Both the position numbers and the translations under genes were made by a program. From Bradyrhizobiaceae bacterium (lineage in GTDB: Bacteria; Bacteroidota; Ignavibacteria; Kapaibacteriales; Kapaibacteriaceae), in the NCBI GenBank assembly GCA_024103135.1, contig JAGFIZ010000051.1, positions 28,258-92,257 on the forward strand: a stretch of 64,000 nt of DNA. Reading direction: 5' to 3'. The notes beneath the pieces were generated by a model. The model worked only from the letters and a program-made list of their open reading frames with translations, searched no databases and was not told the DNA's origin. Every line of letters starts with the position of its first letter. Position 1 is the first letter of the stretch. This document shows, one piece after another, positions 52,604-62,571 of this stretch.

Positions 52604-53803
52604 TCAGCTCCAGAGGTCAACAAGTTCATGAACGCTTACCACTGTTCCGGCATTCACCTCCGTATCCTCAGCTTCGATAACGATCAAGCAGTTAGCGTCT
52701 GCAAAAGAGGTGAGTTTGTAGGATTCTTGATCAGGAAGGGGCTCCACACCACGTGGACCCAAACGCCCCTTCAGAAATGTTTTCAAACCAAGCTTAGTCT
52801 TGACAGATCCAAGAATCGGCGCCATACTACTGCGGAAACCCACGGGAGTCATTCCCGATAGCGTCCTGATGCATGGCACAACATACTCGTAGAAACACGT
52901 GAGGACTGACGCAGGATTGCCAGGCAGACCAAAGACAATACCACCTTCGTGTGTCCCAAAGAACAGTGGCTTGCCAGGCCGTTGCATTACCTTGTGAAAC
53001 TGCTTGCTCACACCCAACGATGAGAGTGCTGTTGGTACATAGTCATAATCACCAACTGAAACACCGCCAGTAACCAACAACACGTCGCAATTCATGAGTG
53101 CTTCTTGGAGCGTTGAGCTGATCGCTGATTCATCATCCTTCACATGAACGACAAAGGCTGGTTCAATCCTCCCATCCAACAGTGCTGCTGTTAGCATGTA
53201 GCCATTGCTATCGTATATCGCACCTGGCGCAAGCGGCTCCGGTGGTTGGGTTAGTTCATTGCCAGTAATGACGATGCCTATCGAAGGAGGTGCAATACAG
53301 GTCACCTCGGATATCCCAACAGATGCGAGTAGACCAATTGCAGCCGGCGTCAGCTTAGATCCTGCCTTGAGGATTACCTCACCCTCCTTGCATTGAGAGC
53401 CGCGCGTACGAACATTGCTCCCCTGTTCAATGTTATCAGGATCGAGGACGATGCTTCCAATAGTACACGTCACATCCTCCTGCATAATCACGGTATCCGT
53501 ACCAGCCGGCAACTCGGCTCCAGTCAGAATTCGAACGCAACTACCATCGCCAACTGATCCCACATAAGGCATACCAGCAACGGAACTACCTACAATTGAT
53601 ATGTGAGTCTCGTTGATTGATGTGGCTTTAAATGCATAACCATCAACTGCCGACTGATGGAATGGCGGACTGTTTGTCGGGCTCTGTACATCTGCAGAAA
53701 CGATACAACCTACGAGGCTGAGCAGTGGTCCATGCACAGTTGCTCGAGGCGAACTACACTCAATTACGCGTTCAAGTGCTTCTTCAACCCTTACTGCACT
53801 CAT
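52604..53803 (-). CDS. moeA: Molybdopterin molybdenumtransferase
   Basis: The 399-residue protein has the MoeA domains: HQSAVDGYAF with substrate-binding residues near the N-terminus, RILTGAELPAGTDTVIMQED, the MogA-like VTGGVSVGDYDYV and FGLPGNPASVLTCFYEYVVP. It inserts molybdate into adenylylated molybdopterin made by MogA (here the moaCB C-terminal domain). It overlaps the moaA stop by one base. Confidence 0.95.
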   Translation of the reverse strand: MSAVRVEEALERVIECSSPRATVHGPLLSLVGCIVSADVQSPTNSPPFHQSAVDGYAFKATSINETHISIVGSSVAGMPYVGSVGDGSCVRILTGAELPAGTDTVIMQEDVTCTIGSIVLDPDNIEQGSNVRTRGSQCKEGEVILKAGSKLTPAAIGLLASVGISEVTCIAPPSIGIVITGNELTQPPEPLAPGAIYDSNGYMLTAALLDGRIEPAFVVHVKDDESAISSTLQEALMNCDVLLVTGGVSVGDYDYVPTALSSLGVSKQFHKVMQRPGKPLFFGTHEGGIVFGLPGNPASVLTCFYEYVVPCIRTLSGMTPVGFRSSMAPILGSVKTKLGLKTFLKGRLGPRGVEPLPDQESYKLTSFADANCLIVIEAEDTEVNAGTVVSVHELVDLWS

Positions 53804-54786
53804 TATCCACCTATTGAAATCATGCTTCTATTCCGAATCGCAGTCGGGTCAACGTCTAGTGCGACCCTTGAGAACTGACCACCTTGTACCTTATGCTTTC
53901 CTGAAAGCGCTGCCTGCACGACATCATCGAGCCCCTGCCCTGACAGATAGGCGGTTAGGAGATCGTACTCATCGTTACTAAACAAGCAGTTCTTCAGGTA
54001 TCCATCAGCAGTTAGTCTCAAACGGTTGCAGCCATCACAAAACGGTCGACTCATCGTGGTGATCACGGCAAATGACCCAGCGGATTTCTCAACGCAATAC
54101 TTTTTTGATGTGTCTGTAGGTGAATCAGCAAGCTTGGTAATCGCAAAGCGCTCACTTACGGTCCGTATGACATCGTCGTGGGTTACTACCACAGACCTAT
54201 CCCACCCGTTACCAGTAAAGGGCATGTACTCGATGAATCGTACATGTACAGGCAGATGTTCAGTTAGTCCAACAAAGGCGTTGATTTCTGAGTCGTTGAT
54301 TCCTTTCAATAGCACGACGTTTAGCTTAACACGAATGCCTCTTTCCAGGAGCATGTGAATGTTGCTCATTACTCGATGGAAAACGTCCCGAGCTGTGATC
54401 GTTTTAAATGTCGCTCGTGATAGGGAGTCAAGACTGATATTGATGGAATGAATGCCTGCATCAACGATATGAGAGAGTACCCTGTGTACTAACATGCCAT
54501 TCGTGGTCATGGTTAGCTCAACGTTCAACGCTGACAGTCCACCCATAATGTCTGCGATGTCCTTTCTCGCCAACGGTTCACCACCAGTCAGTCGAATCTT
54601 GTTGACACCGTTGGAAACAAAGTATGATGCTATGCCTACAACATCATTTGCCGACATAACTCTGTTGTTTTGACAGTTTTGCATCCGATCAGCCGGCATG
54701 CAATAGACACATCGCATGTTGCACTGCTCAGTCAGAGAGATTCGCAGGTAGGTATGCTCGCGTCCAAACCGGTCAACTAGGGTCAT
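53803..54786 (-). CDS. moaA: GTP 3',8-cyclase (MoaA radical SAM enzyme)
   Basis: The 327-residue protein has the radical SAM motif C22-N-M-R-C26-V-Y-C29, a second C-terminal cluster CDGCNRLRLTADGYLKNC and the C-terminal GlyGly (ISIGG) needed for catalysis. It converts GTP to the first pterin precursor of Moco. First of the biosynthetic genes, overlapping the chaperone stop as ATGA. Confidence 0.97.
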   Translation of the reverse strand: MTLVDRFGREHTYLRISLTEQCNMRCVYCMPADRMQNCQNNRVMSANDVVGIASYFVSNGVNKIRLTGGEPLARKDIADIMGGLSALNVELTMTTNGMLVHRVLSHIVDAGIHSINISLDSLSRATFKTITARDVFHRVMSNIHMLLERGIRVKLNVVLLKGINDSEINAFVGLTEHLPVHVRFIEYMPFTGNGWDRSVVVTHDDVIRTVSERFAITKLADSPTDTSKKYCVEKSAGSFAVITTMSRPFCDGCNRLRLTADGYLKNCLFSNDEYDLLTAYLSGQGLDDVVQAALSGKHKVQGGQFSRVALDVDPTAIRNRSMISIGG

Positions 54787-55394
54787 TGCTCTCGTTTTGT
54801 TACTGATGATCGTTCGAGTTTCAGCACTGGTTGAATGAATTGTTCGATCGCTACTTCGGCGATGTCCGCCAACGACTGGTAATACTCGGAATGATTTTTC
54901 TCGGCTAGGCCACGGTGTATCGCTCTTACAAAGTCGGACAGGTGCTCGTCCAAAAACGTGGCAATGGCATCGATTGTAACCGACCGCTGCTCAGTTGTAC
55001 GGGCATACTCAGCCATGGCACAGAGGATGGCCGTGAATTCGAGCTCGTGCATCAAAGAATCCGGTGATTCACCTGGTTTGGCAACAACTCCAAACGCACG
55101 ATAAAATGCACTGACGTCGGGAACAGCATCAAACCGAAGCATCGTATGACTTTCAGTAACAGGCACCGCCCCGCGAAGGAAAATCTCCATATACGTTCGA
55201 CGTAGCTTTTCGTCGTCGAGCATTTGAAGTACGGTGTGCAGTTTGCTTCGTGTTTTGGTGTCTAGTGATGATGAATCCAGGAGACCGAGGGCAAGACTGC
55301 GGACTCTACTTGTTGCTTGTTCATCTGGATAAGCAAATCCCGAACTTGATATTCTCAGAAGATCTGCTGCGATAGTCAGTGCAATGGACTTCAT
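54783..55394 (-). CDS. TorD/NarJ-like molybdoenzyme maturation chaperone
   Basis: The 203-residue, mostly helical protein matches the TorD/DmsD/NarJ redox-enzyme-maturation group in length and in segments YMEIFLRGAVPVTESHTMLR, DVSAFYRAFGV and MHELEFTAILCAMAEY. Such chaperones bind the Tat signal and insert Mo-bisMGD before export. It sits between the haem-b subunit gene (12-base gap) and moaA (ATGA overlap), so it most likely serves the alpha subunit encoded upstream. Confidence 0.85.
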   Translation of the reverse strand: MKSIALTIAADLLRISSSGFAYPDEQATSRVRSLALGLLDSSSLDTKTRSKLHTVLQMLDDEKLRRTYMEIFLRGAVPVTESHTMLRFDAVPDVSAFYRAFGVVAKPGESPDSLMHELEFTAILCAMAEYARTTEQRSVTIDAIATFLDEHLSDFVRAIHRGLAEKNHSEYYQSLADIAEVAIEQFIQPVLKLERSSVTKREQ

Positions 55395-55406
55395 TCTGCG
55401 CCATCC

Positions 55407-56372
55407 TCAGGGTTGAAGAATCAAATCTGACCACTGTGCCCAGTGCTTCCTACTGCCAACGTTCTGCTGTTTACCGTTCCAAACAGCGAATCCAACTTTA
55501 GTGCGGCCTTCAATGGTTGGCCGCATTGCATCCTGGTTATTGATTGGTATCACGATACAGACTGTCCACATTCCGTTCTTCCACGAGCCCCATCCTACGG
55601 CCAATTGCCTTTCGCTCGTAGTATACGTTCCATAGCCTTCGGCTCTAGCCTCTTCTACGGGTTGTTTGCGTTTGATTGACGAGACTGGATTGTGAGCTGC
55701 AGTTCCTGGAAGAATGTTCGGACTCTGTACGGCGATCATTTCTGCCGGCACGTCTTTTGCAAACACTCTCACTGTCCGGTCCAGGTCACTTTCTCTCGTA
55801 GGATAATAGTCGACCCAGATGTTTGGATAAGCATCAACAATGTCCCTAAACCCGGTCTCACAGTCGGCCTGCCAGACCCCTTTCCAGTGTACAATGTGGA
55901 CTGGAGTGCTTGTATGTCCCATCATCGGACTGGGCAGGTCAACTTTACCAACGGGAAGTTGGACAGCAACTTGATCGCAAAAAACATCCGAGTCAATCGT
56001 CACATCCTTAGTCTCGTCGGCCCATTGCAGTCTGAATGCTACCCACGATGAGTCGTGAATACTCTTGACGTACATTGTATCAACGGAAGGTTCCGTCAGC
56101 ATTGGTGCTACCATATTCTGGTTGGTGACCGGGACGGCTACTTGCGTAGCAGCATCCCATACATTCGATTCAACATTTCGAACATCAATCGAGCCCTCTA
56201 CTCTTGAGGAAGAAATCGATATTTCAGATGCATCCCATTGAGGTGCAGCAGATGCATTTGTTTTTGACTTCTTGTTTGATTTGGGCTTGCTATTCTGAGC
56301 ATGTGCTTCAGGTTGCACAAGAGCAATGCCTACAAGTAACACAGGAAGAATGCGAACTATTTGGCGGAACAT
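55407..56372 (-). CDS. Haem-b-binding gamma subunit of type II DMSO-reductase-family enzyme (EbdC/SerC-like)
   Basis: The ATG at 56372 gives 321 residues with a Sec signal peptide (MFRQIVRILPVLLVGIALVQ ... AHAQ). The mature domain has the ethylbenzene-dehydrogenase-related fold: DVFCDQVAVQLPV, LPSPMMGHTSTPVHIVHWKG with candidate axial Met, and GKQQNVGSRKHWAQWSDLIL with the late lysine region. In EbdC, DdhC and SerC this subunit holds one b haem and passes electrons between enzyme and periplasmic carriers. There is no NarI-like membrane subunit, so the enzyme is a soluble periplasmic heterotrimer. Confidence 0.85.
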   Translation of the reverse strand: MFRQIVRILPVLLVGIALVQPEAHAQNSKPKSNKKSKTNASAAPQWDASEISISSSRVEGSIDVRNVESNVWDAATQVAVPVTNQNMVAPMLTEPSVDTMYVKSIHDSSWVAFRLQWADETKDVTIDSDVFCDQVAVQLPVGKVDLPSPMMGHTSTPVHIVHWKGVWQADCETGFRDIVDAYPNIWVDYYPTRESDLDRTVRVFAKDVPAEMIAVQSPNILPGTAAHNPVSSIKRKQPVEEARAEGYGTYTTSERQLAVGWGSWKNGMWTVCIVIPINNQDAMRPTIEGRTKVGFAVWNGKQQNVGSRKHWAQWSDLILQP

Positions 56373-56385
56373 ATCAACCCTTGAA

Positions 56386-57519
56386 TTACGGTGTATTGTG
56401 ACGGTAGGTAGCGAGCTTCTCATCGCGATATGGCCTAACAAAGGGTGTTTCCGTGTAAGGAACTCTGACTAACTCGTCACCCTTCTCGTTGTATCCAACC
56501 GTGTATGTATCAAATGCCTGGTATGAGTGAATGATGTACGGCGTGTTACCGAACAGAAGGAAAGCGGCGAGCAATTCTTTATCGTCCTTCATGTTCTTGT
56601 ACGTCTCGATGGTTTCGTCTACGTTAGGCCCAAACATCTGGTATAGGAAATCCTTTGGCACGTGGATGGGCGGCACGTAGTATACGTTGGGCTGTGTGCC
56701 AAACTGCGGATAGAGAGGTAGAGCAACCTTTTTTACATGGACAAGCATGTCCAAAGGATTATCCTTGCGTATCTGGTCTGGTTGTCCCAGGAAGCCCTGC
56801 ATACGAATCTTTCCAATGCAGGTCGTTACACAACGTGGCTGCTGCCCCTGCTCAATCAGTGGATAGCAGCCGATACACTTTTCAGAAACGCGTGTAACCA
56901 TGTTGAAGAATGTCTTCTTGTACGGACATGCTTTAACGCATTCACGATATCCTCTACACCTGGACTGATCAATCAACACAATGCCGTCTTCTTCCCTTTT
57001 ATAGATAGCCTTACGTGGACAGGCAGCCAGGCAAGCAGGATAGGAACAGTGGTTGCAGATCCGCGCCAAATAGAACATCCACACATCATGAATACCGTTG
57101 AAGAATGCACCTTTCTCCATTGTCCCAAGGACTTCGTCCTCTCCAATGTTCGGAAAGGCATAGTCACGTTCTTCCGGACGCCACCCTTTGATTCTACCGT
57201 CTTCCTCCGTTGCCTCAAAGACCGTAAGCCCCTTGTATTCGCCTGTCTTTGAATCCCACACCTGATCCTTCATCTCTTTCATGAGATTCACATCCCACTT
57301 TAGCGGGTAGCTTCCGTATGGTTTTGTCTCGACATTGTTGAAGAAGATTGTTTCCTCACCTCTTCCTGACGTCCACGTGGTTTTGCATGCTACCGTACAG
57401 GTCTGACAGGCAATGCACTTATTTGTATCGAATACATAGGCAATCTGCTTCTTGGGTTTCGCATCCTCGAGTGGATACTCCATTTCTCGCTTGAGTTGCC
57501 AATTGTTTACAGTAGCCAT
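56386..57519 (-). CDS. Four-cluster iron-sulfur beta subunit (EbdB/SerB/NarH-like)
   Basis: The 377-residue protein has four ferredoxin-type cysteine groups: C35 C38 C41 C45, C155 C158 C163 C167, C188-x5-C194-x3-C198 and C215 C218 C230 C234. In the third, Tyr191 takes the position of the second Cys (RCRGYRECVKACP), as expected for the [3Fe-4S] cluster of NarH-type subunits, where it is Trp. It links the Mo centre to the haem subunit. No export signal of its own, so it is presumably co-exported with alpha by Tat. Confidence 0.93.
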   Translation of the reverse strand: MATVNNWQLKREMEYPLEDAKPKKQIAYVFDTNKCIACQTCTVACKTTWTSGRGEETIFFNNVETKPYGSYPLKWDVNLMKEMKDQVWDSKTGEYKGLTVFEATEEDGRIKGWRPEERDYAFPNIGEDEVLGTMEKGAFFNGIHDVWMFYLARICNHCSYPACLAACPRKAIYKREEDGIVLIDQSRCRGYRECVKACPYKKTFFNMVTRVSEKCIGCYPLIEQGQQPRCVTTCIGKIRMQGFLGQPDQIRKDNPLDMLVHVKKVALPLYPQFGTQPNVYYVPPIHVPKDFLYQMFGPNVDETIETYKNMKDDKELLAAFLLFGNTPYIIHSYQAFDTYTVGYNEKGDELVRVPYTETPFVRPYRDEKLATYRHNTP

Positions 57520-57540
57520 GGGTGATTCTTTCTTTGAATG

Positions 57541-60500
57541 TTATTGCTTCGATACGAACTGACCGTTGAGGTACGTCTTGAAGTCTTCATCCTCGTACGT
57601 TGGCCGAATGTGCTTTTGCGCACCTTCCCACACACCGACTCCATCAGCTCCACCTTTTTCTGCAAGCGTTATCTTCACAAATGCCTCGCGTGGATTGCCT
57701 GTTGCACCATGTACGTCGAGTTCGAATCCCTTGTCGATACCTTGGCCGATGTTGTTCTTTCTGACAAGCGAGTCCGTTAGCAGCGTTGGTTTGAGCCAGG
57801 CGCGTGTACAGCTCTGGTGAGAACCATTGCGGAAAAGTGCTTGATAGTTTGTTACTGGGTTCTTGGCGAGGCCAGTCGGATTTTCCTTCATTCCCTTAAC
57901 CGACCCGAATGTTGCGCCGTAGGCATTGTGCCACATTCGTGTGACACCTCTAGGCGTTCCTGGGTAGTAGCGTGCACGTGCACGCAATCTGGACAGCTCG
58001 TATTCGGGTGAATCCTTCTTTGCCTGCCACCCGCGAAATGGCCTGTCATCTGGATCGGCATCTATCCAAACGTAGTCTCCATCATCTATGTTCAGGTCAC
58101 GCGCATCCTGTGGATTGATGTCGACGTACAGTTCCGACACGTACGGTTTGCGTGGATCCTTCCGGTGTATGTCGCCAAACGGACCAAACCACACGGCAAT
58201 GATATCGGTGTCCACCGGCATCGTGTGCGCACCATGCCTAAACTTCGGTGTATGGAAGATAAACCGATATCCATCATCCTTTGCCGCTAGTGGATGCTTC
58301 GTAGTTCGAAGCTCGGACCATGGTTTGACAACGTTACGCGCTTGCCGCGTGTCAGTACGCAGATCCGACGATGCCACACCATAGTGTTCAGGTGGCTTTG
58401 GATTGATGGAGGGGTGAGCCTTGCCGACAATGACGTTTGGCTCAAAGAAAGTGGAATCGATTGGTTCCCTGAACACAACCATGTTCTCACCAGCTTCCAG
58501 AAACTCTGGCTCGTCTCTGTAGAATTCAAGTCTTCCAGACTTTGTATACCATTGTTTCTGTTCAATTGTTTGCTCGTACCCTGCATACTTTGGATAGGTA
58601 CGTGTCATCATCAAGGCTGGAATGCCCTTCTTTGCTTGCTCCTCCAATTCAAGGAAGTTGTATCCTTTGGCTACAGGGCTTTCGTCCAAAACTCGTTGTA
58701 GATAGATGTCGGTTCGCTTCTGTCCAACAAAGGCGAAGTAGTCTTTGAATCGTTGATCACCTGTAATATCGCCGAAGGCAGAGGCGATGCCGGCAATGAC
58801 TTCAATATCACCCTGCGTATCAAAGATCCTCGGCAGTGGTGTTCTTGGATACACATACAGGAATGGATTGGTCACCGACATGGTGATGTCGGGATGCTTG
58901 AATTCCGCCCAACTATCAACGGCAAAGACGATGTCGGCATACTCACAGGATCCTGTCCACCACCATTCCGAAACACCGATGAACTCAACCTTGGGATAGA
59001 CATTAACTACGTTATCGTAGTGACCTTTCGAGTTTGCCAACAGGGAGTTTCCGTTAGATACCATTACGCTCTTAGTTGGCGTAGGCATGTGAGTAGCACC
59101 TGTGAGGTTCTTGTCGCCCATTCGGAGAATTCGATCTCCATTGTTGAAGAAGTGTGCCGACTCGTAGCTGAAGTACTTCTTAATTGTGGAGTTCTTCAAG
59201 GGGTCTAACTGAACATTAAACGGGTCTTCCGTGATGTAGTGTCCTAGACCACTGAAGTAAGCAGCACGGTAGTTACCTGCATAGCTACCTACGTTTCCAC
59301 CAATCTTTCCAATGTTGCCTGTCAAGGAAGCAAGGAAGAAAATTGCTCTGTCCTTTAGGTCGTTGTTGAAGAATTGGTTCGGCCCCATGCCCATGGCAAA
59401 CAGCGTTTTACCATTGTTCTTGGCAATCTCACGGGCTACTGATTGAATACCATCAGCTGGGGCCCACGTCATCTCTGCTACCGTTGCCGGATCGAAGTTT
59501 TGTATGACGTATTCCTTCATGAGATCGAAAACTGGTCGAACTTTGATAGACTCACCGTTGACAAGTCGAACGGTGAATGTTCCTTCAAGCGCAGGATCAA
59601 TGCCCCGTTCACTCATGGCACTGCCATAGTCATCTCGAGTGATGACTTCCGGCTGGTTCTTCTTTGAGTCCCACACGACAAAGTCACCCCATTCCTTCAT
59701 CATTGCTTCGGACACAAAGGCCTCGCCTTGCTGAAGGGGGCTCTGTGGCTTAGTGCCATTCTTTAGCACCTTGAGATACTTTGAGACATCCTTCTTCTGG
59801 TAGTCTTCGATGATGTCTGTTGGCTTGAGCAGCATGTTGTTATCGAGCCGCACAAGGAATGGCAAGTCCGTGTAGTTTTTTACAAATGGGATATCAACAA
59901 GACCTTCGTTAATGATCACGTTGGCAAAGCCAAGTGCAAGGGCTGGGGTGACGCCCGGCCTGCACACTAGTAGATTATCGGCCTTGTTGGCTGTGGCACT
60001 ATACTCACATGCAATCACCGTTACCTTAGCCCCCTTCATCCTTGCTTCGGTCAACCAGTGTGCATCTGGCATCTTGGTGGTAATCCAGTTCATTCCCCAA
60101 ACAAGGATGTGGTTTGCATGCTCAACGCATGCAAGGTCGAAGTCGACCGTCTGTGTGCCCGTTACCATTGGATGCCCGGGTGGCAAGTCCGTATGCCATG
60201 CATAGCTATCCCAGCACCGAGCACCCTTTGCCTCTGATGGTGCTGTCTTGTTCAAATAAGCGTCGTACAAGGCAAGCGAATTCGCAAATCGATTCATGGC
60301 GAAGATTCGCGTAATGCCAAGCGCAGCCATACCGCCACGGAATTTCAGTGTTTGTACGCCATGATGTTTTGTCGCTTCGACCATCAGCGGATCATAGCCC
60401 TGTTCGAGGAGCTTCTTGCTGCCCTCCTCTCCATTGTATGTCTGGGCAATATTGGCAAGAGCCAGTGCAGCGAACTTGTAAGCGTCGGACCACTTCAGTT

Positions 60501-61035
60501 TGACAAAGCCTTCCTTTCCACGCTGCATATATTGTTCTGGAATTCTCCCATCGCTAAGTCTAGGCATACCGGCTAGAATCCACTTGTAGTATCCTTCACG
60601 AATCATTGGGTACTTGGCACGCCGATCGCCATAGAATCTTCGTGTGAGTGCAAGCCCCTTCTGGCAGCAACGTGGTTCCCAACGCGCAGAAGCCTGGTTG
60701 CCATAGACATCAGTGGCTTTATTGAATGCATAGCTTGGTGCAATGCGCACCATCGAACCATTTTTCACATGGGCTTTGAGCAGGCAGTTGTGCGTGTCAT
60801 TCGGGGCGCACAAGAAGGTAAACTCATTGTCGTATGACCAAAGATCACGATAGACATGCTCCCAACCCCGATCGGGATATGACGCCAGTGGATTATCGAT
60901 CTGGACCGGATCAAAGAAGAGTAGAGATCGGCCAAACGATCCGATTGAAGCCGATGAGAGCAGCACTGCGCCTGCACCTGCAAAGGTGGTCTTCCTTAGG
61001 AAGGATCTGCGAGAGTTGTCGTGGTTGTTACTCAT
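57541..61035 (-). CDS. Molybdopterin-containing catalytic alpha subunit, type II DMSO reductase family
   Basis: The 1164-residue protein starts with a Tat signal (RRSFLRK at 9-15). The FS0 region reads C76-APND80-TH-N-C84 then C123/C124: C76 takes the NarG His position and Asp80 takes that of NarG Cys53, a pattern shared with EbdA-type enzymes as I recall. Asp283 in [10 protein letters not shown] fits the aspartate Mo ligand of type II enzymes. Further segments, including [19 protein letters not shown] and [16 protein letters not shown], suit nitrate, selenate, (per)chlorate, DMS or ethylbenzene relatives; the substrate is not settled. A GGAG site precedes the ATG. First gene of the operon. 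Confidence 0.92.
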   Translation of the reverse strand: MSNNHDNSRRSFLRKTTFAGAGAVLLSSASIGSFGRSLLFFDPVQIDNPLASYPDRGWEHVYRDLWSYDNEFTFLCAPNDTHNCLLKAHVKNGSMVRIAPSYAFNKATDVYGNQASARWEPRCCQKGLALTRRFYGDRRAKYPMIREGYYKWILAGMPRLSDGRIPEQYMQRGKEGFVKLKWSDAYKFAALALANIAQTYNGEEGSKKLLEQGYDPLMVEATKHHGVQTLKFRGGMAALGITRIFAMNRFANSLALYDAYLNKTAPSEAKGARCWDSYAWHTDLPPGHPMVTGTQTVDFDLACVEHANHILVWGMNWITTKMPDAHWLTEARMKGAKVTVIACEYSATANKADNLLVCRPGVTPALALGFANVIINEGLVDIPFVKNYTDLPFLVRLDNNMLLKPTDIIEDYQKKDVSKYLKVLKNGTKPQSPLQQGEAFVSEAMMKEWGDFVVWDSKKNQPEVITRDDYGSAMSERGIDPALEGTFTVRLVNGESIKVRPVFDLMKEYVIQNFDPATVAEMTWAPADGIQSVAREIAKNNGKTLFAMGMGPNQFFNNDLKDRAIFFLASLTGNIGKIGGNVGSYAGNYRAAYFSGLGHYITEDPFNVQLDPLKNSTIKKYFSYESAHFFNNGDRILRMGDKNLTGATHMPTPTKSVMVSNGNSLLANSKGHYDNVVNVYPKVEFIGVSEWWWTGSCEYADIVFAVDSWAEFKHPDITMSVTNPFLYVYPRTPLPRIFDTQGDIEVIAGIASAFGDITGDQRFKDYFAFVGQKRTDIYLQRVLDESPVAKGYNFLELEEQAKKGIPALMMTRTYPKYAGYEQTIEQKQWYTKSGRLEFYRDEPEFLEAGENMVVFREPIDSTFFEPNVIVGKAHPSINPKPPEHYGVASSDLRTDTRQARNVVKPWSELRTTKHPLAAKDDGYRFIFHTPKFRHGAHTMPVDTDIIAVWFGPFGDIHRKDPRKPYVSELYVDINPQDARDLNIDDGDYVWIDADPDDRPFRGWQAKKDSPEYELSRLRARARYYPGTPRGVTRMWHNAYGATFGSVKGMKENPTGLAKNPVTNYQALFRNGSHQSCTRAWLKPTLLTDSLVRKNNIGQGIDKGFELDVHGATGNPREAFVKITLAEKGGADGVGVWEGAQKHIRPTYEDEDFKTYLNGQFVSKQ

Positions 61036-61079
61036 TCTATTGCTCCGTGTAGCACGAGTGCCGTTATTGATTCGTGGAG

Positions 61080-61146
61080 CAAACCTATTTGAGTGACTGG
61101 ACGTGAAAGCTGACTTATGTCGCCTTACAATGTGATTTATACCACA
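61080..61146 (-). promoter_or_regulatory. Predicted activator-dependent promoter of the molybdoenzyme operon with CRP-type site
   Basis: On the minus strand TAGGTTTG (61080-61087) matches the TAnnTTTG -7 element. No TTG -33 is found at normal spacing. A CRP-type palindrome, TGTGA-N6-CCACA (61131-61146, one mismatch in symmetry), is centred about 62 bases upstream of the likely start point, a class I activator position. Confidence 0.65.
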
Positions 61147-61156
61147 CTTTTCAACT

Positions 61157-62479
61157 CTATCGCATCAACCCAATGAAAGGGGCATTTTCAAAAGGACGCA
61201 CAATGATCATCACATACCCCCACGTACACACGTCCGCCGGAGAAACAACGTTGCGAAGAGCAGTGAATTCCGCAGTTGGTACAATAGCACTTGCTCCAAC
61301 CTGCACGGATACACCTCCTCCAAGTTTTACGCCTGCCGTTAAATCAACCTCCGTACCTAGGTATTGAGCACGACTTCCATTGTTGTTAACAATGTTGACT
61401 TGAGACTGAAATCCATGCACACTCGCCGCAACAAACAGTGAAGAATCGATGGTTTGATGTAACCTTATAAATGCGTCAACGAGCCCTACACTTCTTTCAT
61501 GGCGACCACCCACATAGAACATATCCATGTATCCATTGTGAGCATGATTGGTACCGAACAACGGCGAGTATGCGCGTTGTTCACTATTGTCAGTCATGTT
61601 GTTACCGCTGATTAGTTCGGAACCAATTGACGCATGAAGCTGAGAGTGTTGTCCAGTTTGTACCTTCCATGAACACTGCACACCAACGTTGTATGCACTC
61701 ACTGGCAACAACCCTTCACCAACACCAAACTGGTAGTATGCAAACAACTGTGGGGTGAAGGAACCGAGAGACATGGAAAGATTTGAGAGGCCAACAGTGT
61801 GCATGTATCGTATTGTCCGTCGCATGGTGGCAGAGTCAACGGCATCGTTGTGTTCTACGCCGTTGCCCCAATACAATGCACTAATGTTGTGGATGCGTGA
61901 ATGATTGTTCAACCAAACCAGCGTTCCCGTACGATACTGACTCTTCGTAGTGAACGCTTGCTCCGTCAGACTTTCATTGCTTACGTTATAAGCCCCCCCA
62001 ACGTGCGCCTTGAAGGTATTGCTCTCATACCTAAACAAGAGCAGTTCATGTGAGCGTGCCTGCAACGACCAATCACCACTTCCGAAGAATCTTCGATTGT
62101 CATAGTTCAGTTCCATACGGCCTGCTTTCAAACTCAGACTGTCAATCAGCGGAATCGTGAACCAGGCTTCGTGAACTGAAAGGTTTTCATCAGAAGTATT
62201 CTGCTGAGGAGTGGCACCCCAAATGCGCACGTCTTGTACACTTGCAAACACGTTCACGGAACCCGTTGAATACCTTGCCTGAAACCGAACCCGCTGTCCT
62301 AAGAAGATAGCAGGTGCTGCATCCTTGCTAATTGGGGAACCATATCCACTTCGAAACTCGCCGCGGCCAACATACTGACCGGACAGAGACACCTGACACA
62401 TTGCTCGTGGCGGCAGCAGCAACATTCCACATACGGCCAACGCCGCATACAAACCGTTTACCAGCTTCGAATGATTCAT
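61157..62479 (-). CDS. Alginate-export-type outer-membrane porin
   Basis: The 440-residue protein has a signal peptide ([20 protein letters not shown] ... AMCQ) and a barrel with alternating strands. The segments [44 protein letters not shown] and [20 protein letters not shown] match the alginate_exp porin family. It probably lets small solutes cross the outer membrane, perhaps the substrate of the downstream molybdoenzyme. It lies between the FNR-like regulator and the alpha subunit on the same strand, with a perfect CRP-type operator in its upstream region. Confidence 0.85.
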   Translation of the reverse strand: MNHSKLVNGLYAALAVCGMLLLPPRAMCQVSLSGQYVGRGEFRSGYGSPISKDAAPAIFLGQRVRFQARYSTGSVNVFASVQDVRIWGATPQQNTSDENLSVHEAWFTIPLIDSLSLKAGRMELNYDNRRFFGSGDWSLQARSHELLLFRYESNTFKAHVGGAYNVSNESLTEQAFTTKSQYRTGTLVWLNNHSRIHNISALYWGNGVEHNDAVDSATMRRTIRYMHTVGLSNLSMSLGSFTPQLFAYYQFGVGEGLLPVSAYNVGVQCSWKVQTGQHSQLHASIGSELISGNNMTDNSEQRAYSPLFGTNHAHNGYMDMFYVGGRHERSVGLVDAFIRLHQTIDSSLFVAASVHGFQSQVNIVNNNGSRAQYLGTEVDLTAGVKLGGGVSVQVGASAIVPTAEFTALRNVVSPADVCTWGYVMIIVRPFENAPFIGLMR

Positions 62480-62535
62480 GCTGGCAACCTAGCAGTTGCG
62501 TAGGCATAGCATCGTTATGTACAATCACGTTGGGT

Positions 62536-62553
62536 TGTGATTGTTCTCACAAA
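62536..62553. promoter_or_regulatory. Perfect CRP/FNR-type palindromic operator upstream of the porin
   Basis: TTGTGA-N6-TCACAA is an exact 6+6 inverted repeat identical in layout to the E. coli CRP site. It lies 57 bases upstream of the porin ATG and 18 bases after the stop of the FNR-like gene. No clear TAnnTTTG was found between it and the porin, so the porin start point is not placed. Confidence 0.75.
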
Positions 62554-62571
62554 TGATAGGGGGCTTGGTAG

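Noticed and set aside
55407..61035. Classical membrane-bound nitrate reductase (NarGHI)
   Set aside because: Alpha has a Tat signal and an Asp/Cys-modified FS0 motif, gamma is a haem-b EbdC-type protein, and no NarI is present.
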